Assembly: GCA_018662715.1 (NCBI GenBank)
Contig: JABJFP010000027.1
Span: 1 to 17,859 of the forward strand
Length of the DNA stretch: 17,859 bases
Source: Methanobacteriota archaeon
GTDB lineage: Archaea; Thermoplasmatota; Poseidoniia; Poseidoniales; Poseidoniaceae
Reading direction: 5' to 3'
Shown: piece by piece, positions 1-7,914 of the stretch
Numbering within the stretch: the stretch's first letter is position 1
Layout of the letters: each line of letters begins with the position of its first letter
The notes under the pieces: model-generated
What the model was told of the DNA's origin: nothing
What the model saw: only the letters and a program-made list of their open reading frames with translations
Database searches by the model: none
Translations under genes and position numbers: made by a program

Positions 1-19
1 CCCGTTTGAGGCTTAAAAT

Positions 20-1228
20 TCAATGAAGGAGGCCCCAACTGTGCTCAGCGTTTCCTCTTGCCCAGCCGTAATTCTTCCGGGTACGTTGACCAAATTCATC
101 TTTGATTTCCAACTTTTTGAGTTCAAGCGGATATTCGTTGTAGGTGAGATGTGACCAAAGCCCACCACGAGTGGGTTGGTCAAAATGCCAGTGAGCTCGG
201 TCAACTGCTTCAACCCTGAATTGAACCGAGGTGCGACCATTCCACATTCGAACCGAAAACTCAGGCAAGGGGGAGCCAGGACTTTGTCCATGATTCCCTT
301 CAACTCTGCGTGATACGGTCTTGATAACTTCAACTCTTGCAAAGCGTTCAGTTCGTTGATTTTGTGCATCATGGAACAAACCACCTTGTGAGAGTCCGAT
401 GTGCTGGATGTCCCGACGTTTCCACGGCCTTGGGTTTCGAGCGGTGATGGTTGGTGCAAGATGAGGTAAAAACCAATCCAAATATGAGCCATCTTCAAAG
501 TGTAAAACACCCCAGTACCACGGAGGTGAAGGGGCTTGAACACACACTTTTTGGAAGTATGCACTTCCTTCCACATCTTCACCAGCAACGGTACCTTTGA
601 CCTTTGTGCCGTGAACTCGAAGAATGTCATAGCCCATATTGGCTGCATAGGTTGCCGTTGAGGGACGTGCGACTGACATGGCCGGATTCCAAGGAGTGAA
701 CTGAAGTGATATGTTGGCCGGAGCACCGTTGCTAACAGCCTCTTCGTCTCCTTTCAACTCCAACCAGAATTTTGTCATATCGCTTGTAAGACCCATTGAC
801 AGGTCATCGTCCAGCAACGGTACAACTGCTCCGCCACCGTTACCAAGCCCCTCTCCAGGCCAAGCAGGGTGTGTGTCCTTGAGTGCAATCATTCTGCAAA
901 TCCGTTTGATGTAAGGTTCATGCATTCGTGTTCCATCAAACCACCAAGCACAAACCATGCCGTCAATGGTCATTCCATCGTGCTCATCAAATCCAGGTCG
1001 ACCTTTGGGAGTCCATTCCTTTCCATTGACATCAACCAAATCATTGTCTTTGGTTGACCATAAGACCATCAGTTGGCGCCCGCTTGGATTTCCGTTGGGG
1101 TCGTCCAACATCACAAGCCACCACCACCAATCCCATGTTAGGTGCCACAATGGTTTTCTCTGCCCGAGGGCCCACATTGTTGAGAAGTCTCCTTCAAAGA
1201 TCGGCGGAACTGAAGGTTTCGATTCCAT
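20..1228 (-). CDS. Tryptophan-rich AttH/CrtC-like (lipocalin-type) protein, tentative
   Basis: A 402-residue protein, last gene of the five-gene ABC operon. I do not recognise a close family. The N-terminal stretch around residues 28-45 (WDWWWW, four consecutive Trp at 34-37) and a later GSAYFQ...PPWYWGVLHFEDGS region (about residues 221-249) recall AttH / carotenoid 1,2-hydratase-like lipocalin-fold proteins, which also have an N-terminal EWWY-like motif and a later W-x-W...DG motif. That match is from memory and weak. No signal peptide or membrane segment is visible, so it is probably cytoplasmic or peripheral. The ATG at 1228 has GAGG (plus-strand cctc at 1236-1239) about 8 bases upstream, and only 9 bases separate it from the permease gene, so the two are probably co-transcribed. 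It may handle a lipid or isoprenoid substrate of the exporter, which is inference. It could instead be an unrelated beta-rich family. That this is a real gene is near certain; the function is not. Confidence 0.6.
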   Translation of the reverse strand: MESKPSVPPIFEGDFSTMWALGQRKPLWHLTWDWWWWLVMLDDPNGNPSGRQLMVLWSTKDNDLVDVNGKEWTPKGRPGFDEHDGMTIDGMVCAWWFDGTRMHEPYIKRICRMIALKDTHPAWPGEGLGNGGGAVVPLLDDDLSMGLTSDMTKFWLELKGDEEAVSNGAPANISLQFTPWNPAMSVARPSTATYAANMGYDILRVHGTKVKGTVAGEDVEGSAYFQKVCVQAPSPPWYWGVLHFEDGSYLDWFLPHLAPTITARNPRPWKRRDIQHIGLSQGGLFHDAQNQRTERFARVEVIKTVSRRVEGNHGQSPGSPLPEFSVRMWNGRTSVQFRVEAVDRAHWHFDQPTRGGLWSHLTYNEYPLELKKLEIKDEFGQRTRKNYGWARGNAEHSWGLLH

Positions 1229-1237
1229 AACAAGGCC

Positions 1238-2542
1238 TCAATCAATTTCTTTTGATTTGAACAATGCTCCGCCAATAAACCAGAATGTCGCTGCCTGAAC
1301 GAGCATGACACATACCGACACAACAATCGTTACGAGGGGTGTCATTCCCAACCCTGAATCTGATGCGAAAATTTCCAATGCTAGCGAACCAGTAAGGGGC
1401 TCTGAACCTCCGAGGGTATTGCCTCCAGCCCAAAGTCCCAGTGCGACTAAGAGGGAAGTATCCGTCCAGGTGAGGGCGGCACCAGCATCAACAATGTTCA
1501 TGGCCCAACCAATGACTGAGAAACGAAGTATTGCAGCATCAGGTGCGCCTAAAGTTGTGAGAATCATACCTAATTCCCACGCAGCAAACGGTAGTGCGAG
1601 AATGATGCCGTGCTTCCACAGTACTCCGAGTAAACAAAACAGCATGGCGTAAACAAGCAAAGAGAGTAACGATGCAAGGAGGATGGCCATCCAAACCCCA
1701 AGGTCGCCGAATCTAAAGAAGCCCTCACTTGGCCCGAAGAAGCCAGTCACCAACGCAGCAAGGACGACCATGCCTGTCATATATGGCCAAGCCAAACCGA
1801 GGAATCCTAAGATTCGGTAGAGGAATACTTCGGAACGAGCAATGGGCTTTGATAGCATGTAATGCATGGTTCCCGATGACATCTCATCACGAATGAGTCC
1901 AGTCGCCATGAACAAGGGTACAAAAATTCCAATCAGGAACACAAAGCCGAATTTACCGAGTGCTAACACAAAGGCTCTGTGAATTGATTCCTTCGCATAT
2001 GCATCTTCATCGGGGTCTTCATCAACCTCATTATCTCCATTTATGCGGAAATTGTTGGAGTAGGATTCTGCGTAGATTTGAACGTCGCATGGGATGTTGT
2101 TGTTGTTTGTGTCCTGTTGCGAGTCTGTTTTGTCTTCCGTCCGACAGTCCCCATCATCATCGTAGCCGTAACTGCCTTCGGAAAGTGAGTCAATATCAAA
2201 CCCGTCTTCATTAATCCATTTTGAAGGGTCATCCGGTGCAACGGGAGGGTTGAGTAATCCCGGATGCGATTCAGGGTCAAGGATGTCGGTGCCGTAGAGA
2301 TTTTCTTGGCCGTTAGGATACCCATCCATGTCGAAATCTCTTGAATCTCCATCGTTGTCAATGGCTTCATATTCCCGCATCATTGAATCGATGTAAAACA
2401 TTGTTAGCACGGCCATCGCAACGAAACCAACGCCCATGACAACCCAAGTGGACAAGCGTTTTCGTTGCTGTCGTAGCGTGAACTCCGCTACAGCCATTGC
2501 CTTTCGGTCAAGGGCGCGCCAAATGGTTGGCTTGTCGCTCAT
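1238..2542 (-). CDS. ABC-2-type transporter permease with acidic calcium-loop ectodomain (permease B)
   Basis: A 434-residue membrane subunit of an ABC-2-type transporter. One membrane segment (about 31-51) is followed by an acidic region (about 57-188). That region contains an EF-hand/thrombospondin-3-like loop, D69-x-D71-x-D73-G...E80, a second Asp cluster (128-132, YDDDGD) and two cysteines (C133, C152) that could form a disulfide. About five or six further hydrophobic segments follow (192-215, 243-269, 283-308, 311-330, about 364-372, 400-425). The juxtamembrane motif RDEMSSGT..Y...KPI (219-235) matches one in permease A (157-172) and is typical of ABC-2 permeases just after a membrane segment. 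With the N-terminus inside, the acidic loop lies outside the cell. The start overlaps the stop of the ATPase B gene by 4 bases (ATGA), so translation is probably coupled. Substrate unknown. Confidence 0.85.
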   Translation of the reverse strand: MSDKPTIWRALDRKAMAVAEFTLRQQRKRLSTWVVMGVGFVAMAVLTMFYIDSMMREYEAIDNDGDSRDFDMDGYPNGQENLYGTDILDPESHPGLLNPPVAPDDPSKWINEDGFDIDSLSEGSYGYDDDGDCRTEDKTDSQQDTNNNNIPCDVQIYAESYSNNFRINGDNEVDEDPDEDAYAKESIHRAFVLALGKFGFVFLIGIFVPLFMATGLIRDEMSSGTMHYMLSKPIARSEVFLYRILGFLGLAWPYMTGMVVLAALVTGFFGPSEGFFRFGDLGVWMAILLASLLSLLVYAMLFCLLGVLWKHGIILALPFAAWELGMILTTLGAPDAAILRFSVIGWAMNIVDAGAALTWTDTSLLVALGLWAGGNTLGGSEPLTGSLALEIFASDSGLGMTPLVTIVVSVCVMLVQAATFWFIGGALFKSKEID

Positions 2543-3528
2543 GCTCCGCCTCCAGTAAGGTGTCCGAGTAACGATTCCAAATCGTCGTCAGGGTTGTCAA
2601 TGAGCGTAACTTCATGCCCGTTGTTGACGATTAATCCTGGCAGTTCAGCATGAAGAGAACCAAAATGATAGGTCTGAATGAGTAGTTCCGTCTCGCTTGG
2701 AAAGCTTAGTCCAAAGACTGCAGGATGCTCAAGAATATCCTTGGCGAGTGAGCGAGCATCCTTTCCAACAATTCGGATGGTATGTGGGATTTCATCCAAT
2801 CGCTCTCGTATTGCGTGAAGGTTTCCAAGCGCCACAAGTTTGCCTTGGTGAAGGATGATGATCTGTTCAGTAATGCGTTCAATCTCGTTGAGAATATGGC
2901 TACTGACCAAGACCGTACGTCCCATTTTTCCAAGTTCACGAATAACGTTCATCACCGTAGTTCGGGCCAGCGGGTCACACCCTTGGAGCGGCTCGTCCAA
3001 AATAATCAGTTCAGGGTCGTTCACCAAGGCATGAGCAATTTTTGCTCTCTGGCGCATTCCTTTGGAAAACTTTCCAATTTGTTTGTTAGCCACATCAGAT
3101 AAACCGACGAAGTCCAGAACTCTGGCTGCTTCGGTGTTTGCTTGGTCCCGCGTCATCCCGTGCAAACGAGCAAAAGTGCTAACGAAGTCAAGAGCAGTCA
3201 TCCAATCGTGCATCTTTTCATGTTCAGGGACAAATCCTACTTTCGCATAGGGTGCAGGGTTTTTCCATGGGTCCGTTCCAAAAAGACGAATTTCTCCAGC
3301 AGAAGGTTTCAACTTTCCCATGAGGAGCTTAAACAGGGTGGATTTGCCAGCACCATTCATCCCCAAGATTCCTGTGACTCCTCCACTGAGTCCGAGAGTG
3401 ATGTTGCTCACTGCATGGATTCGACCATAGGATTTGGAAACGCCTTGGAAATACACCACCGGCATGTCTACGTCGGGCTTCCACTCTTTGGTTTGGCCCT
3501 TGCCTTCTTGTGTTGGGTCAGGCATCAT
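2539..3528 (-). CDS. ABC transporter ATP-binding protein (ATPase B)
   Basis: A 329-residue nucleotide-binding subunit that should power permease B, or a joint A/B complex. Walker A is GMNGAGKST (56-64), the signature is FSKGMRQ (154-160), Walker B is LIILDEP (174-180) with catalytic E179, and the H-loop is SSH (H211). The Q-loop position reads PEHE (101-104) rather than a clear Gln, as in its neighbour ATPase A (PEY). The D-loop is unusual: LQGCDP (181-186), where SNGLDP-like sequences are usual. A C-terminal tail of about 100 residues follows the ATPase core, as in ABC-2 drug/lipid exporter ATPases. A 20-residue charged N-terminal extension precedes the domain. Both ends overlap neighbouring genes by 4 bases. 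ATPase identity is secure; cargo is unknown. Confidence 0.93.
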   Translation of the reverse strand: MMPDPTQEGKGQTKEWKPDVDMPVVYFQGVSKSYGRIHAVSNITLGLSGGVTGILGMNGAGKSTLFKLLMGKLKPSAGEIRLFGTDPWKNPAPYAKVGFVPEHEKMHDWMTALDFVSTFARLHGMTRDQANTEAARVLDFVGLSDVANKQIGKFSKGMRQRAKIAHALVNDPELIILDEPLQGCDPLARTTVMNVIRELGKMGRTVLVSSHILNEIERITEQIIILHQGKLVALGNLHAIRERLDEIPHTIRIVGKDARSLAKDILEHPAVFGLSFPSETELLIQTYHFGSLHAELPGLIVNNGHEVTLIDNPDDDLESLLGHLTGGGA

Positions 3529-4541
3529 TCACGGGTCACCTCCATCGATGATACTCGTGATGACAAAATATACAGGGCGATAGAATTCATTGCAACGAGT
3601 GCTACCAATGAATACGTCCAAGGATACTGGTCGTAGGTTTGCTGGGTCCCTATTATTGCTTGACCGACATGTGCTACACAGTCATAGGGGGAAAGGAGGT
3701 AGAGGATTTCCCGTTCAAAGAGGTTCTTGACGATGGATGCTAAGGTCTTGGAACCAAAGATGATAGCGATAAGTCCGATGCCAGGGAAAAATTTCCCTTG
3801 TGATACACTGGAGAGTGCCAGCCCAATACTCGTGTAGGTAATGATGAGGATGATTCCAGCAATGAATCCAGAAAGAAACATTGGGAATACATCAACCATC
3901 CATGCCCATCCTCTTCCGAATGCCAATATTTCCGCCATGAAATACAGCATGTAGGTCAACAAGATCACAAGAGCTTGAATCAATGCGACCGAGAGGTACT
4001 TCATTCCAATATAATCAAACCTTGAAACAGGTCGAGAGAAGTACAGGGCTGACGTGCCGTGCTGTCGGTCTTCTGAAATGACACTCCCCACTAAAAGAGC
4101 AGCCACAAGGGGGTAAAACAGGACATTTCTAGGAAAGAATCCCAGTACGTGTCCGTACAAGTTGTCTCGGCTCACGCCGAACAACGAGTGGAATTCTGCA
4201 CTACCAATGAGGCTGGATAACAGTGTAAATGCCGCATCTGTCAACGACCCAATGAAGGCGATGAGAATGAAAATTCGTGTTGGCATTGACCACGGACGGT
4301 GTCCCTTTTTGAAGATGCCAAGAAGGTGATGCCTTAGAATGGCCCAGTTTCTCATCCATCGTGGATTGAGTGTTCCGTTCCAAGTGGTGTACTTTTGTTC
4401 AAAAATTTCTCCTCCATGGGCTGTTTGAGCACTTGTTTGAGCAACATCAACCTCGTCCCCACTATCAGAACCCCAAGCAACATCCATTCGTCCCTGCCCG
4501 GTGACTGGTGCCTCTGCCTCGTTCGGAGCTTCGTCACTCAT
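3525..4541 (-). CDS. ABC-2-type transporter permease (permease A)
   Basis: A 338-residue integral membrane protein. A cytoplasmic N-terminus of about 85 residues (acidic to residue 45, basic near 60-90) is followed by about six hydrophobic segments (88-112, 140-155, 181-206, 216-246, 252-268, 308-328). The conserved ABC-2 cytoplasmic motif EDRQHGTSALYFSRPVS (157-173) matches that of permease B in pattern (E/D-x-GT-x2-Y-x3-R/KP), so the two permeases are paralogous. Unlike permease B it has no large external acidic domain. Its gene overlaps the ATPase genes on both sides by 4 bases, giving the order ATPase A, permease A, ATPase B, permease B. A heteromeric exporter or two exporters made together are both possible. 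No substrate can be read from the sequence. Confidence 0.88.
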   Translation of the reverse strand: MSDEAPNEAEAPVTGQGRMDVAWGSDSGDEVDVAQTSAQTAHGGEIFEQKYTTWNGTLNPRWMRNWAILRHHLLGIFKKGHRPWSMPTRIFILIAFIGSLTDAAFTLLSSLIGSAEFHSLFGVSRDNLYGHVLGFFPRNVLFYPLVAALLVGSVISEDRQHGTSALYFSRPVSRFDYIGMKYLSVALIQALVILLTYMLYFMAEILAFGRGWAWMVDVFPMFLSGFIAGIILIITYTSIGLALSSVSQGKFFPGIGLIAIIFGSKTLASIVKNLFEREILYLLSPYDCVAHVGQAIIGTQQTYDQYPWTYSLVALVAMNSIALYILSSRVSSMEVTRE

Positions 4542-5548
4542 GCAGCACCACCGCCAAGAGATTCCGGAGCGTCAACTCGGCGTGCTTCAATTGGAGATGA
4601 CAAGAGGTCATCGCTCGATTTTACTTCATATCCAAGGTTCTCCATGATAGCCAGAAAGAGGTCTTCAAGTGATGCTTCATATTCATGCATTCTTCGAATT
4701 TGTGCCCCGACTTCGCTCGCTGCTTGCAGGATATGGGTGGTCGTATGTTCTTGGGTATTTCCAACCCGCATCACACGACCTTCTCGGCGAACCTTGAAAC
4801 CACGGTCACGAAGTAGTTCCTCAAGCCTGGTCGCTCCGCCCCAAACGTGGATTTCAACTTCTTTATCGATCGCCTTGAGGTCTTCAATTCTACCTTGTGC
4901 TGCCAGTTTACCCTTGTGCAGCAAGACAATGTTTTCGCATACACGTTCAACATCTTCCATCAAGTGACTCGCCATGAGCACGGAACGCTGTCCATCATTC
5001 ACCATCGTATTCAAGGTTGAAATCATAAATTCCCGAGTTTTGGCGTCAAGACCGTTTGATGGCTCATCAGCAATGATTAACTCGGGGTCGTGGATGATAG
5101 CACAGGCTAGTTTTGTTGCTTGCTTCATTCCGGTTGAGAAACTTTTGATCTCGCGGTAACGTTGTTCCCCCATTCCAACAAACTGCAGTGCTTCATGGGC
5201 GCGATTGAGGGCGACAACGGGATTCATGCCGAGGAGTTCTCCCGAATAGCGCACCTGATGAATCGCATCCATTTCAGGGTTCAGTGCATCGTATTCTGGC
5301 ATGTAACCAATGCGAGAACGTATGGCTTCACCCTGTGTTTTGATGTCAAGGCCTAAGACGGTTGCTTCACCAGATGTAGCTTGAATAAGCCCCAAGATGG
5401 TTTTCAAAAACGTGGATTTTCCCGCACCATTTGGTCCGAGAAGAGCGGTTGCTCCCCGGGGTACAGAGAGGTTGAGGTTATCCAGCGCAACATGGGGGCC
5501 GTAAGATTTGCTAAGCCCCTTGCTGTGAATGACGAGGTCATCATCCAT
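4538..5548 (-). CDS. ABC transporter ATP-binding protein (ATPase A)
   Basis: First gene of the exporter operon; a cytoplasmic ATPase of 336 residues from the start chosen here. Walker A is GPNGAGKST (38-46), the signature FSTGMKQ (137-143), Walker B LIIADEP (157-163), D-loop SNGLDA (164-169), and H-loop ASH (H195). A C-terminal domain of about 110 residues follows, typical of ABC-2 (CcmA/DrrA-like) ATPases. The open frame extends upstream to an ATG at 5656, but that would add 36 basic, non-homologous residues and overlap the tgtA 3' end. The ATG at 5548 begins MDDDLVIHSKGLSKSYG, which fits the normal domain start. No strong Shine-Dalgarno precedes it, so a leaderless or short-leader transcript is possible. 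The gap to tgtA is 67 bases, so co-transcription with tgtA is not excluded. Confidence 0.92.
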   Translation of the reverse strand: MDDDLVIHSKGLSKSYGPHVALDNLNLSVPRGATALLGPNGAGKSTFLKTILGLIQATSGEATVLGLDIKTQGEAIRSRIGYMPEYDALNPEMDAIHQVRYSGELLGMNPVVALNRAHEALQFVGMGEQRYREIKSFSTGMKQATKLACAIIHDPELIIADEPSNGLDAKTREFMISTLNTMVNDGQRSVLMASHLMEDVERVCENIVLLHKGKLAAQGRIEDLKAIDKEVEIHVWGGATRLEELLRDRGFKVRREGRVMRVGNTQEHTTTHILQAASEVGAQIRRMHEYEASLEDLFLAIMENLGYEVKSSDDLLSSPIEARRVDAPESLGGGAA

Positions 5549-5615
5549 AGGAGCCACAAAAATACGAGGTAAACGGCGACCCTTGAAGCCTTTGCCTCTT
5601 TGGGAATGACTTGCC

Positions 5616-7853
5616 TTATTCCTCTGCGAGAATTCCGCCCCGAGTCTTAACGGCAATTCCCTTAGTAAAGACGCTCAGTTCATTGGCATTACATTGAGAG
5701 ATTCCATGGCCTAGCAGGGCTCCTGCTTCGTTGAGAATGAGGCATGCTTCACCAGGAAGAATCCATCGGTCGCACGCAAGTACAAATCCGTGAAACACAT
5801 TTCTTCCTTGACGAACGTAGGGTTCAGCATCACTCGCCACGATCACGCAGGCTGGGCCGTTTCCTGACGTACCGTTCCATTCGGAAATTGGCATCGTGTT
5901 GGGGAGGGGCTCCGTGCGCTTGCTGAAGAGATGAAGTGCACCTGCATTAGCCAAAGAAAGGCCACCATCTCTCAACCTCGGGCTTAGCATATGTTCTCCA
6001 GTGGAGTCCAAGACGTTCTTGACCCGCCCTTGCCGGTTGATGACAAACGATGAATCCACTGCTATCGATTCGGAACTGACACGGTCCATGTTTAACATCA
6101 CCATCATTTTCTCAATGGCTTGATGTTGATTGAGAATATGGTCAACTTCCTTTCTTGCTTCGTTCTTCATGGGAGCATGAAGATGTTCTGTGGGCAAATT
6201 CAATTGTTCAAGGGCTGTTTCCATACGTGACTTGATTCCATCGCCTTTTGCATCCACGCATGCATATGGAATATCTCCCATTCCCAATCGTTCTAATTCT
6301 CGTTGAATCCACAAATCATCGGGTCTATGGTTGAGAACCCAATCGGGAGCGTTCACATGAGCGAACGGATTCACATCTTCAAGAGCAACAGGAATCAATC
6401 CCAGAGGTGTTAGCATGAGGGTTTGGACGTTAGGGAAATGGTGTTGAAGCCAGATAAATTGGTCAATAAGCCGGTCACGGAACGGGCCTCGGATTCCATG
6501 GAATATGAAGGCGCAATTTGTTTCCTCCCTTGAGGTCCATCGTGTATGAATTGCCCTACGTGCTTTTTGGATGTGTGGGCGGACGAAGGTATCATCTCCG
6601 GACCATTGTACGCCACCGGTCCTTGGTGTGTGTTGATTCCATACAACCCAATCCCAGGAATCTTCCCACATTCCACGGTCGGTTTTCAGGTCTTTAGCAG
6701 CGTCTCGGTCGTTGTAGAAAAGGTCCGGTCGTTGATTGCTGTTGAGTGCAGGCCGGGTCGACACCCAGAGGAAGGCTTCCCTCAGGGCTGGGTGTTGATG
6801 ACTGCGTTGTTCAGCAAGTTGCCAGATCTTACCGTCGCGAACGGCCTGCTTGCATCGGGCAAGTTCAGCAAGGGTAACCTCAAGGTTGTAGTGGGCAAGA
6901 CACTTTTCTTTTTCCAAAGCCGACATCGCCCGGACATCAGCGGGGCTCAGCATAGCAACACAGGGCATCAGCATGGGCCAATCGACCAAATCGTCAATGC
7001 GCTCGGTCCCCCACGGGGTGAGGAGTCGTCCATCTCTTGCAAACAATGCATATGCTGCGGAGTCAAACAAATCGGCTCCAAGGGCAATCGACATCGGGAA
7101 GAGCATGGGGTGGCCACAACCAAACATGTGAACCGGACGGTTTGGTGGCAAATGGGGTAATGTGGCCATCATGATTTTGGCATAATCCTTGTACCGTTGT
7201 TGTTCCATCACGGGAACGATACCGCCTATCGGATGGACAGAGAACTCATGCGGGGCCATCAACTGTGCTGAAAGTTGGCGCAATTTACGGAATATGCCGC
7301 CCTGAATTGGTCCGTTGAGCATGGTGTCTCCTGACGCCTCAACACTTGCTTCGGCCCTTTTCACCGTCTCGTGCACCGCCTCCTCTACTTCGGATTCAGT
7401 CATATCGGGGCGTGAAAATACATCAAGCATCGTTGCGATGTCAACACCGATTGAGCGTTGGAACAATACGATTTCTTCCACGCCGACTTCAACATCTCCA
7501 TAAATGTACGATTGAAACGTCCCAGAGTCGGTCATGACCACGCCGGGGAAATTCAACAAAGCATGGACACCGTTTTCTTGCGCTTGTGTCTTTAGATTTT
7601 CATGCTTCCAAATGATGTATGAATTGGTGATGAGGGCGCCGATGCCGTATTTGTCCCACATTTCTCGTGGCTCAATAGTTCGTATGTTCGGATTGACGAC
7701 TGGGAGAAGTGCAGGTGTTTCCAACACTCCGTGTTCAGTGTGAAGCCGTCCAAGACGGGCGCGACCATCTCTCTGGGTTACCTCAAATTTACCACGGTCT
7801 TGTTCTCGGCATGGCTTTGGGTCCTTGCGGGTGCCTTCCTTCCATGCGACCAT
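5616..7853 (-). CDS. tgtA: Archaeosine tRNA-guanine transglycosylase (7-cyano-7-deazaguanine tRNA-ribosyltransferase)
   Basis: Exchanges guanine for preQ0 in the tRNA D-loop (position 15), the first committed step to archaeosine. The catalytic domain covers about residues 22-345. It holds TDSGTFQS (108-115; D109 is the likely base-contacting Asp) and LFDSAAYALFARD (262-274; D264 is the likely nucleophile), and starts with the typical GRARLGRLHTEHG. The middle region has an archaeal C1-like motif LTPLGLIPVALEDVNPFAH (481-499), then a C2-like segment (about 600-645). A PUA RNA-binding domain ends the protein (about 668-745: YVRQGRNVF, GEACLILNEAGALLGHG). At 745 residues it is much longer than the roughly 580 usual for archaeal TgtA, mainly between 345 and 600. 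The usual CxCxxC zinc cluster is not intact: only C298 (MPCVAMLSP) remains before H321. Start ATG 7853 has GAGGG 8-12 bases upstream. Confidence 0.95.
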   Translation of the reverse strand: MVAWKEGTRKDPKPCREQDRGKFEVTQRDGRARLGRLHTEHGVLETPALLPVVNPNIRTIEPREMWDKYGIGALITNSYIIWKHENLKTQAQENGVHALLNFPGVVMTDSGTFQSYIYGDVEVGVEEIVLFQRSIGVDIATMLDVFSRPDMTESEVEEAVHETVKRAEASVEASGDTMLNGPIQGGIFRKLRQLSAQLMAPHEFSVHPIGGIVPVMEQQRYKDYAKIMMATLPHLPPNRPVHMFGCGHPMLFPMSIALGADLFDSAAYALFARDGRLLTPWGTERIDDLVDWPMLMPCVAMLSPADVRAMSALEKEKCLAHYNLEVTLAELARCKQAVRDGKIWQLAEQRSHQHPALREAFLWVSTRPALNSNQRPDLFYNDRDAAKDLKTDRGMWEDSWDWVVWNQHTPRTGGVQWSGDDTFVRPHIQKARRAIHTRWTSREETNCAFIFHGIRGPFRDRLIDQFIWLQHHFPNVQTLMLTPLGLIPVALEDVNPFAHVNAPDWVLNHRPDDLWIQRELERLGMGDIPYACVDAKGDGIKSRMETALEQLNLPTEHLHAPMKNEARKEVDHILNQHQAIEKMMVMLNMDRVSSESIAVDSSFVINRQGRVKNVLDSTGEHMLSPRLRDGGLSLANAGALHLFSKRTEPLPNTMPISEWNGTSGNGPACVIVASDAEPYVRQGRNVFHGFVLACDRWILPGEACLILNEAGALLGHGISQCNANELSVFTKGIAVKTRGGILAEE

Positions 7854-7872
7854 GCCTAACCCTCGGGGCTTG

Positions 7873-7882
7873 AATTATCAAA
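7873..7882 (-). promoter_or_regulatory. Candidate TATA-like box for tgtA
   Basis: On the minus strand the AT-rich TTTGATAATT lies 20 to 29 bases before the tgtA ATG. This is the distance expected for an archaeal TATA box driving a leaderless or very short-leader transcript. A GAGGG between it and the start could instead serve as a ribosome site. Sequence-only call in a 61-base gap. Confidence 0.35.
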
Positions 7883-7914
7883 GCCTCGGCTGGGATGGGT
7901 TGTGTTCGTTGTGT

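Noticed and set aside
13..726. A 237-codon minus-strand frame overlapping the AttH/CrtC-like gene
   Set aside because: It lies within the longer frame, which has an operon-type start with a ribosome site; the shorter frame shows no domain pattern.
5549..5656. Upstream extension of ATPase A to the ATG at 5656
   Set aside because: The extra 36 residues are basic, do not fit the start of the ABC domain, and overlap the end of tgtA. The ATG at 5548 fits the family start.
6546..7160. A 204-codon plus-strand frame opposite tgtA
   Set aside because: Antisense to a gene with clear catalytic motifs; no recognisable family and no ribosome site evident.
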